Source: Treponema sp. (lineage in GTDB: Bacteria; Spirochaetota; Spirochaetia; Treponematales; Treponemataceae). Taken from it: DNA of 64,000 bases. A program made the position numbers and the translations under genes. Within the stretch, counting starts at the first letter, position 1, and the number at the start of each line of letters is the position of its first letter. The stretch lies in contig JAGAZO010000016.1 in assembly GCA_017940005.1 (NCBI GenBank), positions 1-64,000 of the forward strand. The letters run 5' to 3'. Positions 41,586-51,083 of the stretch are shown here, one piece after another. The notes beneath the pieces were generated by a model that was not told the DNA's origin, ran no database searches, and saw only the letters and a list, made by a program, of their open reading frames with translations.

Positions 41586-43315
41586 CAGCAATACATTCGA
41601 GTGGTTCATTTGCTGATATGTCGCATCGCAATCACTTTTTTATCAATGTATTGCTCTTGCTCTGTGGAGCTGTTTTTTTTGCACTTGCACATCCTGGCTT
41701 TATTTTTGCACATGGGCTTCCCGGTTTTGCATGGTTCATGTGGATTCCAGCTTTTTTCATAGTGCGGCGCTCATCGTATAGAACGGTATGGCTATGGGGT
41801 GGTTTTTACGGAGCTGTCTCATATGCTTTTTTTGTTTCATGGCTTGTTACATTCAGCTTAGTTGCGACTGCTGCCATCTGTATTGAATATTTTATTTCAT
41901 ACGCATTGCTTTTTCTCTGCTTGAAAACAGCGGCAGCATTTTGCGGAAAGCGCGCATGGCTTGTCGAATATTTTTTTCTTTGCTCTCATGAATATATAAA
42001 AACGCTTGGGTTTGCAGGATTTTCCTACGGCGTTTCAGGATATACGCAGTGGCAAAATGTCGTGCTCATTCAAAGCAGCGCGCTTTTTGGCGTATGGGGG
42101 CTTACGTTTTTGATTGATTTTGCTTCTGCATGGATATACGCTGTCTTGATGAGCATGCGCGGTGCAAACGAATTGCATAATTTGCAGGAGCATATAGGCA
42201 ACAACAAAAATGATGGCAATGTTCGTAAAGCCTATTCAAAATGGATTGTTTTTGTATGTTCGATTGGGCGCGCTGCACAGCGTCACGCGCTTTCTTTATG
42301 TATGTGGCTCGTCTGCCTCTGTTTTACATTTGCATATGGAACGATAACACTTTCACGACATGCGCCTGTGCAAGAATTTGTCAAGGTGTGCGCGGTACAG
42401 CACAACACAGATCCATGGAGCGGTGGAATAGCGGCGTATGAGCGCGATGTAAAAACGCTCATGGATTTGACAGAACAAGCGCTTTTAGAAAATCCTGACA
42501 TACAGCTTGTGGTGTGGCCAGAAACAGCTGTTGTTCCCTCAATCCTAACGCATTACGCGCTGCGCTACGATCGCAGGCGGTTTGATTTAATAAATTCTGT
42601 GTTGCAGTTTATCAATGGAAAGGATGCGGTGTTTGTAATTGGCAATTTTCATTCTGTTGATACGGGAAAACAGCGCACTGATGATTACAACAGCGCGTTT
42701 GTTTTTACGCCGCGTAAAAATGTCATTCCTCCAACACCAGAAATTTATCGCAAAATACATCTTGTTCCGTTTACTGAGTCGGTGCCGCTTGCAGATAAAT
42801 TCACATGGCTGCATGATGCACTTGAAAAGGCAAACACGCATTTATGGCGAGCGGGTACAGAGCGCACTGTGTTTTATGCAGACAACTTTTCTTTTTCTGT
42901 ACCGATTTGCTTTGAAGACACGTTTGGAAACGATTGCAGAGAATTTGTCAATAACGGTGCGCGTGCTTTTGTCAACATGTCGAACGATGCATGGTCACGG
43001 AGTGTGAGCTGTCAAAATCAGCATCTTTCTATGGCTGTGTTCAGGTGCGCTGAAAACCGCGTGCCTGCTGTGAGGAGCACTGCGTCAGGTCAAACATGCA
43101 TTGTTGACAGTACAGGAGCCGTGTTGCTTGAAGCGGAGCCGTTTGTGCAAACATACATCACAGGATTGTTGCCTGTTGCGGGCGCAGATGCGGGAAACAC
43201 CTGGTACAATAAAATCGGTGATTTATGCGCAATGCTTTTTGTGATGCTTTCCTGCATGGTATTTGTTTTCGCTATGGCGTGGAATACACAATTAAAGCGG
43301 ACAACCGTACCATAG
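41582..43315 (+). CDS. lnt: Apolipoprotein N-acyltransferase
   Basis: 577 residues. Integral inner-membrane enzyme adding the third acyl chain to lipoproteins. Six or so N-terminal membrane helices (to about residue 250) and a periplasmic nitrilase domain with the Glu in V-V-W-P-E-T-A (about 306), the Lys in Y-R-K-I-H-L-V-P-F (about 389) and the nucleophile Cys in V-P-I-C-F-E-D-T-F (about 443). Last membrane helix at about 540-562. Its presence suits the many lipoproteins here. Coupled to the HU gene by a four-base overlap. Confidence 0.92.
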   Translation: MTAIHSSGSFADMSHRNHFFINVLLLLCGAVFFALAHPGFIFAHGLPGFAWFMWIPAFFIVRRSSYRTVWLWGGFYGAVSYAFFVSWLVTFSLVATAAICIEYFISYALLFLCLKTAAAFCGKRAWLVEYFFLCSHEYIKTLGFAGFSYGVSGYTQWQNVVLIQSSALFGVWGLTFLIDFASAWIYAVLMSMRGANELHNLQEHIGNNKNDGNVRKAYSKWIVFVCSIGRAAQRHALSLCMWLVCLCFTFAYGTITLSRHAPVQEFVKVCAVQHNTDPWSGGIAAYERDVKTLMDLTEQALLENPDIQLVVWPETAVVPSILTHYALRYDRRRFDLINSVLQFINGKDAVFVIGNFHSVDTGKQRTDDYNSAFVFTPRKNVIPPTPEIYRKIHLVPFTESVPLADKFTWLHDALEKANTHLWRAGTERTVFYADNFSFSVPICFEDTFGNDCREFVNNGARAFVNMSNDAWSRSVSCQNQHLSMAVFRCAENRVPAVRSTASGQTCIVDSTGAVLLEAEPFVQTYITGLLPVAGADAGNTWYNKIGDLCAMLFVMLSCMVFVFAMAWNTQLKRTTVP

Positions 43316-43388
43316 CGCATGGCAGTCGAATTGCAATGTAATGCAGGTGCGTATTGACCCCTGCGCGTGAATAAAGTAGGATTGAACT

Positions 43389-43814
43389 ATGGCAGAAGAT
43401 TTTGATGACGAGAAAAAGAATGTGACCGTATTTGGTCCAGAGACAGAGTTTGACGGCGAACTTGAATTTACTGATAAGCTTATCATCACTGGTAAGTTCA
43501 ACGGAAAGATACATGCTACAGGTGATCTTGAAATTGCAAAGAATGCTGTGTGCACGGGAGAAAAAATTACTGCGCGCTCAATAATTGTTTCAGGCTCTGT
43601 TACCGGGAATCTTGAGGCATCTGAACGGGTTGAAATTTGCAATGGCAGTTCTGTCATTGGTGACGTGAAAACTGCGCGCTTAAGAATTGCTAATAATGTT
43701 AATTTTGAAGGGCAAGTTACTATGCTTGACGGCGAGCCTGATATAGATTTATTTTCTGTTGCTTCTTCAGAGTACAAACAAGCTATAGCATTTCGCTCCG
43801 ATGCAATACGCTAG
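43389..43814 (+). CDS. Bactofilin
   Basis: 141 residues. Polymer-forming cytoskeletal protein with a right-handed beta-helix, seen as short repeats such as L-I-I-T-G-K-F-N-G-K-I, S-I-I-V-S-G-S-V-T-G-N-L and G-S-S-V-I-G-D-V. Bactofilins shape cells and position wall enzymes; in spirochaetes they affect helical form. Starts after AGGA, 73 bases behind lnt. Confidence 0.88.
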   Translation: MAEDFDDEKKNVTVFGPETEFDGELEFTDKLIITGKFNGKIHATGDLEIAKNAVCTGEKITARSIIVSGSVTGNLEASERVEICNGSSVIGDVKTARLRIANNVNFEGQVTMLDGEPDIDLFSVASSEYKQAIAFRSDAIR

Positions 43815-43832
43815 GAATTTTTATAAAATCAC

Positions 43833-43861
43833 TTGACATATGGCATCAAAAACGGTAATAA
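43833..43861 (+). promoter_or_regulatory. Sigma-70 promoter of rho
   Basis: TTGACA at 43833-43838, 17 bases, TAATAA at 43856-43861, leaving a leader of about 110 bases before rho. Confidence 0.6.
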
Positions 43862-43979
43862 TAAATCAAATAGCAGCAATCATTCGATTGCATTATGTTT
43901 TTTCAAACAGAGTAAATCCTTGTACATAAGTATGTCATTTTTTTAACAAATACTAATCATAAATTATGGAGAATTTTTA

Positions 43980-45683
43980 ATGGCACCGTTACGTAAAAGT
44001 CGCGCGTCGGCTCACGCTCAAGCTGAATTAAATTCTGACGCGCAGCCAGAGTCGTATGAAACGTCTGCCGATGTTGCAAATGAACATGCAGTATCTGCAG
44101 AGCAAGGTGAAGGCAGCGGGCAGCCTGCAAAGGTTGTTCGAACGCGTCGTAAGGCAGTTGTTAGGGTAGAGAAGACTTCTGACGAGGCAAACGGAAGTCA
44201 AGATGAGCAGCAGGAAAGTGAAGCGGAAGACAGGTACGACGAGCATAAGGTGGTGCGTTCCCGTTGGAATGCAGGAACCGCTGCACCTTATCGAAAAAGC
44301 ATGCGGCATAATGGCAACCGCAACAGCCCTGCGGTAGATGCCGCGCTTCAAAATCAGTCGGCTGTTTCCTTGGAAAGCAATGGAGAGGCGGGGGCAAATC
44401 CTCATCTTGTCATAAACGATTTAACAGCGATGGGCATGACGCAGTTGCGCGAGCTTGCAATGAAGTACGGTTTTTCTAGCGATGACCTTGCGCCGATGAA
44501 AAAGCAGGAGCTTATTTTTGTCATATTGAAAGCGCATACTGAACATGGTGGCACTATTTTTGCATCGGGCGCGCTTGAGATTCTTCCCGACGGTTATGGA
44601 TTTTTGCGTTCGCCACAAAATAGCTATCTTCCCGGTCCTGACGACATTTACATCTCGTCGAGCCAGATACGTCTTTTTAACTTGAAAACGGGCGACACCG
44701 TGTATGGGCAAACGAGAAGTCCAAAAGAAGGAGAGCGATTTTTTGCGCTGCTCCGCATTGAATCAGTGAATTTTGACGAACCGCGCATTGCTCAGACGCG
44801 CATTCCATTCGAGAATCTTACGCCACTGTATCCGAACAATAAATTGCATCTTGAAACTGTTTCTACAGAAGTTTCAACACGCATACTCGATTTATTCAAT
44901 CCTATCGGAAAAGGGCAGCGCTTGCTAATCGTTGCACCGCCCAAAGCTGGTAAAACAATCCTCATGCAAAAAATTGCAAACGCAATCACAAAAAATCATC
45001 CCGAAGTGTATTTGATTGTTTTGCTTATCGATGAACGTCCTGAAGAGGTTACCGAGATGGAACGTTCAATTCAGGCGGAAGTGATTTCCTCTACGTTCGA
45101 TGAACAGGCGACACGCCACGTACAAGTTGCGGAAATGGTGCTTGAAAAAGCGAAGCGCCTTGTAGAACACAAACGAGATGTTGTCATTTTTCTCGACTCG
45201 ATTACGCGTCTTGCACGTGCATATAATCAAACTGTACCAACTTCAGGCAAAGTGCTTTCGGGCGGTGTGGATTCAAATGCACTGCATAAACCAAAGCGCT
45301 TTTTTGGCGCTGCCCGCAATGTTGAAGAAGGCGGCAGCCTCACGATTATTTCAACAGCGCTCATTGAAACAGGCAGCCGCATGGATGAAGTTATCTTTGA
45401 AGAATTCAAAGGCACAGGTAATAGTGAAATAGACTTAGACAGAAAGCTTGCGGAGCGTCGTCTGTTCCCATCTATCAACATTAAGAAATCGGGAACGCGT
45501 AAAGAAGAGTTACTGCTTACCGAAAATGAGTTGCAAAAGATGTGGGTGCTCCGTAAAGTGCTCAATCCTATGGAAGACGCAGATGTTCTTGAGCTTTTGC
45601 TTGACCGCATGAGAAAGACAAAGACAAATGAAGCATTTCTTGCGTCGATGAATACAGGTACAGCGGCGATTGCCGATAATTGA
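43980..45683 (+). CDS. rho: Transcription termination factor Rho
   Basis: 567 residues, against about 420 in E. coli. Hexameric RNA helicase that ends transcripts. The extra length is a polar, charged N-terminal extension (about residues 1-145, rich in Glu, Arg, Ser, Asn). Then Rho_N ([12 protein letters not shown]), the cold-shock-like RNA-binding domain ([12 protein letters not shown]), Walker A A-P-P-K-A-G-K-T (about 320), Walker B V-L-L-I-D-E-R and the R-loop/Q-loop region [12 protein letters not shown]-terminal insertions are frequent in spirochaetal and high-GC Rho. Confidence 0.95.
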   Translation: MAPLRKSRASAHAQAELNSDAQPESYETSADVANEHAVSAEQGEGSGQPAKVVRTRRKAVVRVEKTSDEANGSQDEQQESEAEDRYDEHKVVRSRWNAGTAAPYRKSMRHNGNRNSPAVDAALQNQSAVSLESNGEAGANPHLVINDLTAMGMTQLRELAMKYGFSSDDLAPMKKQELIFVILKAHTEHGGTIFASGALEILPDGYGFLRSPQNSYLPGPDDIYISSSQIRLFNLKTGDTVYGQTRSPKEGERFFALLRIESVNFDEPRIAQTRIPFENLTPLYPNNKLHLETVSTEVSTRILDLFNPIGKGQRLLIVAPPKAGKTILMQKIANAITKNHPEVYLIVLLIDERPEEVTEMERSIQAEVISSTFDEQATRHVQVAEMVLEKAKRLVEHKRDVVIFLDSITRLARAYNQTVPTSGKVLSGGVDSNALHKPKRFFGAARNVEEGGSLTIISTALIETGSRMDEVIFEEFKGTGNSEIDLDRKLAERRLFPSINIKKSGTRKEELLLTENELQKMWVLRKVLNPMEDADVLELLLDRMRKTKTNEAFLASMNTGTAAIADN

Positions 45684-45708
45684 CAGGTGCGCTATATTTT
45701 TATATAAT
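45680..45708 (+). promoter_or_regulatory. Consensus promoter of rpmE overlapping the rho stop codon
   Basis: TTGACA at 45680-45685 shares its TGA with the rho stop (45681-45683). After 17 bases TATAAT lies at 45703-45708. A leader hairpin GCCACAAA/TTTGTGGC follows at 45712-45731, before the rpmE start. Confidence 0.85.
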
Positions 45709-45788
45709 ATCGCCACAAATAATTTTGTGGCTGCGCTCAGTGCGTAAACTCGTACCGCGTAGTCGGGCAAAATGCAAGGAGCAATAAA

Positions 45789-45998
45789 ATGAAAAAAGGC
45801 ATTCATCCTGAATACAAACTCACAAAAATCACGTGCGCGTGCGGCAATGTAATCGAGACGCGCTCTACAGTGCAAAATATCCGTGTTGAAATCTGTTCTG
45901 TGTGCCATCCGTTTTATACGGGCAAGCAAAAGCTTGTGGACACAGCAGGACGCATCGAACGCTTCAACAAACGCTACGGAATCAAATCAGAGGCGTAA
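45789..45998 (+). CDS. rpmE: Ribosomal protein L31, zinc-binding form
   Basis: 69 residues. Four Cys at positions 16, 18, 36 and 39 (C-A-C-G, I-C-S-V-C) make this the zinc-containing C+ form. G-I-H-P-E-Y start and H-P-F-Y-T-G-K-Q-K are family signatures. AGGAGCAATAAAATG gives a good ribosome-binding site. The leader hairpin could mediate autoregulation, as for other L31 genes; inference. Confidence 0.95.
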   Translation: MKKGIHPEYKLTKITCACGNVIETRSTVQNIRVEICSVCHPFYTGKQKLVDTAGRIERFNKRYGIKSEA

Positions 45999-46025
45999 TG
46001 ACAGTAGTGCAGTGCGCATTTTAGT

Positions 46026-47333
46026 TCACTGTTGCACTGCAATCTTCCATACGCGGTGCGCTTTTGTGCGCTCAAAATCGCGCGGCATTGTTTGCGCGGT
46101 GATTTCTTCAACTGCAAGCGGACTGCCGTACGGCTGTGCAATGAGCGTTTCGTCGAATTTCAGGCGGCGGCTGTTTGTTGAAAAATAGAGCACGCCGTTT
46201 TCTGAAAGCAGCGCCACGCACGCGTTTACCAACTGCGCCCAATCTCTGTTTATGTCGAGCATCGTGCGCGCCATCTTTGAGTTGCTGAACGTAGGCGGGT
46301 CAAGTATGATGATGTCGTAGCGCGCGGCGAGAACATGCGCGTTGCGGAAAGTATTTTGCTCATTGTTTTTCTGCGCCGTGCCTGCATTGCATGTGCGCGC
46401 AAGAAATTCTTTTACGTCTGCGCGGAAAAATCGATATTTTTTTTCATCGCAAAAACCGTTTGCGTGCATATTTTCTTGCGCCCATGCAAGGTACGTGTTC
46501 GACAAATCTACTGAATCGATTGCAGCCGCTCCGCCTGCTGCCGCATACACAGAAAAGCTTGCCGTGTAGCAGTACAGGTTGAGCACGCGCTTTCCCCGTG
46601 CAGTTTCACGGATTATGGCGCGAAGAAGGCGCATGTCAAAAAACAAGCCCGTGTCTATGTGGCTTGTTAAATCAACTGAAAAAAGCAAACCAGATTCCTG
46701 CACCATGCCGCTTATGGCGCGCTGCTGCCTTATCGGAACATCGCGTGCTGTTTGCGGCGGTGCGCCGTCTGCGTACTGGCTTCCGCCTTTTGCGTGCTTG
46801 CGCGTTTTGACAATGACATGCGAGCGCGCTATACCGAGCATTGCAGCAAGCGCGTTTGCCATGAGTAAAATCCATGCGCTGTTTTCACGGTGCAATGCAT
46901 GCGCGGGGCGTTTCTCTGTGCTGTTCGAATGCGCTCGTTTTTCCGCGCTGCCTGTGTGCTGCAATTTTTCTGCACTGAGAGCGTGCGGCACTTTTTCCGA
47001 TTGACTTTTGCGTAAAATAGCGGACGTGCGTTCGTATTCGTACAGCGTTGCATACCGCCGCGCGGCAATCTCTTTTTCCACTGCGCTGTCGTTTTGAGAA
47101 ATGCGCTCATTTTGCGCCGCAAGAAATTGCGCAGCGGCAGCTCTTGTTGCAATGTGCGCGGGAAGCAGCTCATAGACATCAACTGCAAGCGGCACTTCGG
47201 GAATATCGCGGTCGTAGAGGCGGTAGCACGTGACACCGTTTTTGCGCGCCCATTTTCGAAGCAGCTTGTAACGCTTTGCAAGGCGGTTTGCAAAAATCGT
47301 TGCCTGATAATCGTCTGTATTGTCGCTTGCCAT
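46026..47333 (-). CDS. Class I SAM-dependent rRNA methyltransferase, RlmK/RlmI-like
   Basis: 435 residues from the ATG at 47333 (AAGGA upstream; the frame runs on to a TTG at 47405 without support). N-terminal A-N-R-L-A-K-R-Y-K-L-L-R-K-W-A and C-Y-R-L-Y-D-R-D-I-P-E-V-P-L-A-V-D match the start of RlmK (second half of RlmKL, 23S rRNA m7G2069). SAM domain: V-L-N-L-Y-C-Y-T-A-S-F-S, D-L-S-N-T-Y-L-A-W-A, and catalytic I-I-L-D-P-P-T-F-S. An insert at about residues 100-145 holds three imperfect S-A-E-K/S-T-E-K units. No THUMP or RlmL half, so a stand-alone RlmK. Confidence 0.82.
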   Translation of the reverse strand: MASDNTDDYQATIFANRLAKRYKLLRKWARKNGVTCYRLYDRDIPEVPLAVDVYELLPAHIATRAAAAQFLAAQNERISQNDSAVEKEIAARRYATLYEYERTSAILRKSQSEKVPHALSAEKLQHTGSAEKRAHSNSTEKRPAHALHRENSAWILLMANALAAMLGIARSHVIVKTRKHAKGGSQYADGAPPQTARDVPIRQQRAISGMVQESGLLFSVDLTSHIDTGLFFDMRLLRAIIRETARGKRVLNLYCYTASFSVYAAAGGAAAIDSVDLSNTYLAWAQENMHANGFCDEKKYRFFRADVKEFLARTCNAGTAQKNNEQNTFRNAHVLAARYDIIILDPPTFSNSKMARTMLDINRDWAQLVNACVALLSENGVLYFSTNSRRLKFDETLIAQPYGSPLAVEEITAQTMPRDFERTKAHRVWKIAVQQ

Positions 47334-47498
47334 AGAATCCTTGTCGCTGTGCGATGCGTTCTCGAATATTTGCGGGAGCTTGCCCAGCGCACATTTAAAC
47401 TGCAATTTTAATTTTTGTCAATGTCTCACTATGGCGCGATTTCTTGAACATGTAAAACGTTATTTTCATGCCCTCTGTGCACAGTTGTCAAAAAACGG

Positions 47499-47504
47499 TA
47501 TAAT
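47499..47504 (+). promoter_or_regulatory. -10 box directly before the helicase start (leaderless message?)
   Basis: TATAAT ends eight bases before the ATG at 47513, so transcription should start at or one to two bases before the ATG. No ribosome-binding site is present. The -35 region is poor. Confidence 0.45.
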
Positions 47505-47512
47505 AAAAGAAT

Positions 47513-49351
47513 ATGGATTTTACTGAATTTAGTTTGCATGAAGATTTACTGCGCGGTATTAGCGCGGCAGGATATGTAACATGTACTCCGGTGCAGGAGC
47601 AAATGCTTAAAACAGCTCTCGACGGTTCCGACATGTATGTGCAGTCGCAGACGGGCACGGGAAAAACTGCGGCGTATCTTATTCCTATTTTGCAGGAACT
47701 TTTGACGGGAAAAGAAAAAAAACAAGTGCTTGTGCTGCTTCCCACACGCGAGCTTGCGGTACAGGTGGAAGAAGAGGCAAAGACGCTCATACGCTCGACG
47801 AGTTTTTCTGCGTTCAGTTTTTACGGCGGTGTCGGTTACGAAAAGCAAATCAAGGCGCTGAAAAACGGCGTTGACATCATCATAGGAACGCCTGGACGCA
47901 TGATAGATTTGCAAGAGGGCGGACAACTTGATTTGTCGCGTGTGGGATTTCTCGTCGTCGATGAAGCTGACAGAATGTTTGACATGGGGTTTTATCCTGA
48001 CTTGCGAAAACTGCTCAAAGTGCTTCCAAAAGCGGAGGAGCGGCAGACAATGCTTTTTTCCGCAACGCTCAATTCATACGTAAAAAATCTTGCGTGGGAA
48101 TACACGCGCGACGCTCAAGAGATTACGATAGAAGCAGAGAACATCACTGTTGACCAGATTGACCAGGAGCTTTTGCATGTTTCGAGCGATGAAAAAATGC
48201 GGCTGCTCGTGGGAATCCTCTCGCGCGAAAATCCTGAAAGCGTTTTGATTTTCTGCAACACAAAGCGCATGTGCGAGGTGATTTCAAAGCGGCTCGCCTT
48301 GAACGGTTTTAAGAGCGAGTTCATCATAGGCGATTTGCCGCAATCGAAGCGGCTGCACGTTTTGAATCAGTTTAAGGACGGAGCTGTCTCCATACTCGTT
48401 GCCACTGACGTTGCCGCGCGCGGCATTGACGTGCACGACTTGGCGATGGTGGTGAATTACGACTTGCCAAACGAGTCGGAAAATTATGTGCACAGAATAG
48501 GGCGCACAGCGCGCGCAGGCAAAAGCGGCAAGGCGTACACGTTTTGCAGCGAGCAAGACGTGTACAATCTTCCGCCTATTGAGCGCTACATAGAGATGCA
48601 GATTCCCTCACGCGTTGCAGACGGCTCGCTGCTTGGGGAGGACAAGAGCGCGGGCGTGTACATACGCACTGAAGATTGGCGCGAAGATTACGATGACGGC
48701 GCTTCACGAAAGCACCGCGACAAAGGACGCAGCGGCAGGCGTGGAGATGACAAGCGAAGCGGCAATGCGCGTGGCGATAATGTACGCCGCCGCAAAAACG
48801 AAAGAGGCTTTGACAAAAAGCGCGACGAGCGCAAGCTGAACGGTGATAGGGCGCGCGACGAAAATGTACGCGACAGCAGCGTGCGGCGCATGAACGACGA
48901 AGACGCAGAAAAATTGCAAAGCATGTCATTTGAAGAGCGTATGAAGCTGTACAAAGAAAAATATGCTCATCAGGCGGCAAGTTCTGGAAAAAGCGAAAAG
49001 CGGAGCGGCAAAAAAAGGCGTGGCAGTCAGAACGCAAAAGTGCGCGATGGCTCGATGAGTGCGGCGGCAACACGTGCTGAGAAATCTGCAAGGGGCGCAG
49101 TTGCAAAAGATGCCGCGTTAGTTGACACCGCTTCATCGCTTGGAGCAAAAAAAACTCGCAAAAACAAAAAACGCGGCAATCACGCGGAGCTTTCGCATGC
49201 GCAGAGCACGCGAGTACAGAACAGCGCGCGAAAAAATCAACAGAGTGCGAACGCACAGCCTGCGCCGCAGCACAAGAAGTACGACAGCGCCAAAAAAGGC
49301 TTGCGGTCGCGAAGCTTGTGGGACAAAGTTAAATCGCTGTTTGGAAAGTAA
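47513..49351 (+). CDS. DEAD-box RNA helicase with long basic tail
   Basis: 612 residues. All core motifs are there: Q motif C-T-P-V-Q, I Q-T-G-T-G-K-T (about 44), Ia P-T-R-E-L-A, II V-D-E-A-D-R-M-F, III S-A-T, and VI H-R-I-G-R-T-A-R-A-G-K (about 327). From about 385 to the end the chain is low-complexity and rich in Arg, Lys, Asp and Ser, like the RNA-binding tails of cold-shock helicases (RhlE/RhlB class). Role in RNA decay or ribosome assembly is likely. No ribosome-binding site: see the -10 box just upstream. Confidence 0.92.
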   Translation: MDFTEFSLHEDLLRGISAAGYVTCTPVQEQMLKTALDGSDMYVQSQTGTGKTAAYLIPILQELLTGKEKKQVLVLLPTRELAVQVEEEAKTLIRSTSFSAFSFYGGVGYEKQIKALKNGVDIIIGTPGRMIDLQEGGQLDLSRVGFLVVDEADRMFDMGFYPDLRKLLKVLPKAEERQTMLFSATLNSYVKNLAWEYTRDAQEITIEAENITVDQIDQELLHVSSDEKMRLLVGILSRENPESVLIFCNTKRMCEVISKRLALNGFKSEFIIGDLPQSKRLHVLNQFKDGAVSILVATDVAARGIDVHDLAMVVNYDLPNESENYVHRIGRTARAGKSGKAYTFCSEQDVYNLPPIERYIEMQIPSRVADGSLLGEDKSAGVYIRTEDWREDYDDGASRKHRDKGRSGRRGDDKRSGNARGDNVRRRKNERGFDKKRDERKLNGDRARDENVRDSSVRRMNDEDAEKLQSMSFEERMKLYKEKYAHQAASSGKSEKRSGKKRRGSQNAKVRDGSMSAAATRAEKSARGAVAKDAALVDTASSLGAKKTRKNKKRGNHAELSHAQSTRVQNSARKNQQSANAQPAPQHKKYDSAKKGLRSRSLWDKVKSLFGK

Positions 49352-49642
49352 CGGAGCGCAGAGAGAGATGAAATGAGTGCTAGCAAGATTTTCTTGTGAA
49401 TTTTCAGATAGGCAGATTGATTTTTTATCTCGGTCGTTTTTGTTAGAGCAGTTTTCTTATCTTTGCATAGACTAGCGAAAAATTTTTGGTTATAAAAAAC
49501 GCAATCAGATTCGTTATCAAGATTTTCAATAAATATTGAAATCGTCTAACTTCATAGTTTTCCCCAAATTTGCGTTCAATATGTCGTTCGCCTAATATGC
49601 GTTATGATAAATATCATATCGGCATTTGTCAAGTTTCGGCCG
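49352..49642. other. Intergenic region without recognised feature
   Basis: AT-rich DNA after the helicase gene. No plausible start with ribosome-binding site, no clear terminator and no repeat. It ends at the promoter of the next gene. Confidence 0.4.
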
Positions 49643-49670
49643 TTGCTTGCAAGCATGCGCATTGTATAAT
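49643..49670 (+). promoter_or_regulatory. Sigma-70 promoter
   Basis: TTGCTT at 49643-49648, 16 bases, TATAAT at 49665-49670, 35 bases before the TTG start of the next gene. Confidence 0.6.
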
Positions 49671-49705
49671 ATAATTTGTCAATCAGCTTTTGGAGAAGAA
49701 GTGAT

Positions 49706-50212
49706 TTGGAGCGAATTGTCTATTTTTTGATATTGCTCTTTTTTGCAGCTAGATTTCTCGTTTATCCGATAGTACGAAGCATTATTTCAACGGTAAAGTT
49801 GATTGCAATTAAAAGAAGTGTAGCCAAGCTGGGAGATAAACTGATTGAAATGCCGGCAGTTTCAAAAATGAAATCAGCTATTATTTGGAATGGACTGATG
49901 ATTGCGAGCATCGTTGCGCTTTGTATTGTGAATGGATTATATGCCTATTTGATTGCGCTGTTCGTTGTGCTGCCTGGTTTTTTAGATGCGCTTTTGATTG
50001 ATGCATATACGAAATTCAACGGCATCTATAAAAATGGAATAATCATGGGCGGACCGATGCTGTGGGAACAGTTGTTTTCTTGGAAAGTGTTGGACGAGCA
50101 TCATTTTTCCATTTTGACCAATGACGGCATTCGATTTGATATGCCGTCTGCAAATAATGAAGATGCAATAAAAAATATCTTTCTTGAAAACGGCATAAAA
50201 GAAGAAATTTAA
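49706..50212 (+). CDS. Hypothetical membrane protein
   Basis: 168 residues from a TTG at 49706, chosen because GGAGAAGAAG sits just upstream; the frame is also open to a TTG at 49676 without such a site. Membrane helices at about residues 4-24 and, after a cytoplasmic stretch, 60-78 and 80-100. The C-terminal 65 residues are soluble and include W-E-Q-L-F-S-W and D-G-I-R-F-D. Possibly a DUF with a PH-like C-terminal domain; I do not recognise it. Confidence 0.6.
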   Translation: MERIVYFLILLFFAARFLVYPIVRSIISTVKLIAIKRSVAKLGDKLIEMPAVSKMKSAIIWNGLMIASIVALCIVNGLYAYLIALFVVLPGFLDALLIDAYTKFNGIYKNGIIMGGPMLWEQLFSWKVLDEHHFSILTNDGIRFDMPSANNEDAIKNIFLENGIKEEI

Positions 50213-50240
50213 AACCGCCGCTGAAATGGCGAGCGCAGTA

Positions 50241-50271
50241 CCGCTTTTTCCAGCTTGCATGAAGCGGTAAT
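50241..50271 (+). repeat. 31-bp direct repeat, left copy, beside the HigBA-like cassette
   Basis: Matches 50926-50956 with four mismatches in 31 (core CGCTTTTTCCA and GGTAAT shared). The sequence also has inverted ends (CCGCTT and AAGCGG). The two copies bracket the minus-strand toxin-antitoxin pair exactly. Confidence 0.75.
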
Positions 50272-50627
50272 CACACAACAAAGTCACCTGCATCGCAATC
50301 AAGTGCTTTTGCAAGTTTTTTTGCGCTCCTTATGCCGATATTGCGTTTACCTGTCTCCATGAGCGCGATATTTGTAGGCGCAATTCCACATTTTTTTGCA
50401 AGCCCCGCCTGCGTTAGCCCTGCGTTTTCCCTGCGGATTTTAAGCACTTTTGCAGGAGTAAGACGCGCTTTCATTTCTTTATAATAATCCCATTCGTCAA
50501 TATTCTGCGACTCATCATCAATAATTTGTACATTTGGTATGTTTTTCCGAACGATGTCAAGAAATGCTTTTACGCCCTTTCCTTCAACTCGAACATCAAT
50601 ACGGGGCGTTTTCGCGACTACCTGCAT
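50271..50627 (-). CDS. XRE-type antitoxin (HigA-like)
   Basis: 118 residues from the ATG at 50627 (GGAGG upstream). The C-terminal half is a Cro/C1-type helix-turn-helix: L-K-I-R-R-E-N-A-G-L-T-Q-A-G-L-A-K-K (about 62-80), G-I-A-P-T-N-I-A-L-M-E-T-G-K-R-N-I-G and a third helix. It overlaps the toxin gene by 32 bases, in toxin-first order, typical of HigBA. Should neutralise the toxin and repress the operon. Confidence 0.82.
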   Translation of the reverse strand: MQVVAKTPRIDVRVEGKGVKAFLDIVRKNIPNVQIIDDESQNIDEWDYYKEMKARLTPAKVLKIRRENAGLTQAGLAKKCGIAPTNIALMETGKRNIGIRSAKKLAKALDCDAGDFVV

Positions 50628-50877
50628 AATAAACCTCCACAACAAAAGTTCCTTTTTTCCAAGTCCAACAAGCCACCCAGTGATATTTTAGATGGCAATG
50701 GTATTTCCCCTTTCCCAAATCGGAAAAGTTTTGCCAGTTGGTGCGCATTGCTCCGTTTTTCTTTATATCTTCGATGAGGAGCGTAAAAATGTCCTGTATT
50801 TCTATAGGCATTTTTTTTACCAATTTCTTTGCTTTTTTGGAAATCATTACAGTGTAATTGCTGTTTCTTTTTTCCAT
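50596..50877 (-). CDS. RelE/HigB-like toxin
   Basis: 93 residues. RelE-superfamily pattern: an N-terminal strand (Y-T-V-M-I-S-K-K-A-K-K), helices with K-K-M-P-I-E-I-Q-D, a central W-Q-N-F-S-D-L-G-K-G-K-Y-H-C-H-L and the terminal strand V-V-E-V-Y-Y-A-G-S-R-E-N-A-P-Y. Such proteins cleave mRNA at the ribosome. First gene of the pair, followed by the XRE antitoxin. Confidence 0.78.
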   Translation of the reverse strand: MEKRNSNYTVMISKKAKKLVKKMPIEIQDIFTLLIEDIKKNGAMRTNWQNFSDLGKGKYHCHLKYHWVACWTWKKGTFVVEVYYAGSRENAPY

Positions 50878-50925
50878 GTTTCGATACTATCAAATTTGAT
50901 AATATTCTGTCAAGTGTTCTTTTGC

Positions 50926-50956
50926 TCGCTTTTTCCAACCTGCATGAGGCGGTAAT
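50926..50956 (+). repeat. 31-bp direct repeat, right copy, beside the HigBA-like cassette
   Basis: See 50241-50271. Distance between copies is 685 bases, covering exactly the two genes and their promoter region. Confidence 0.75.
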
Positions 50957-51027
50957 AATTTTTCCATACGCGAAACTGTTTTGCGGCGAGAGGTGCCACA
51001 GACGGCAGCAATGCATACCACACGCAT

Positions 51028-51060
51028 AACTTGTATTTTTTTGCCGCTTGCTTTATAGTA
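51028..51060 (+). repeat. 33-bp exact direct repeat, left copy, carrying a promoter
   Basis: Identical over all 33 bases to 51740-51772. Contains TTGTAT (51031-51036), 17 bases, TATAGT (51054-51059), a good sigma-70 promoter. This copy drives the AbrB-PIN pair. Confidence 0.9.
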
Positions 51061-51083
51061 GTAAGGAATGTAAGGAGTTTGAC

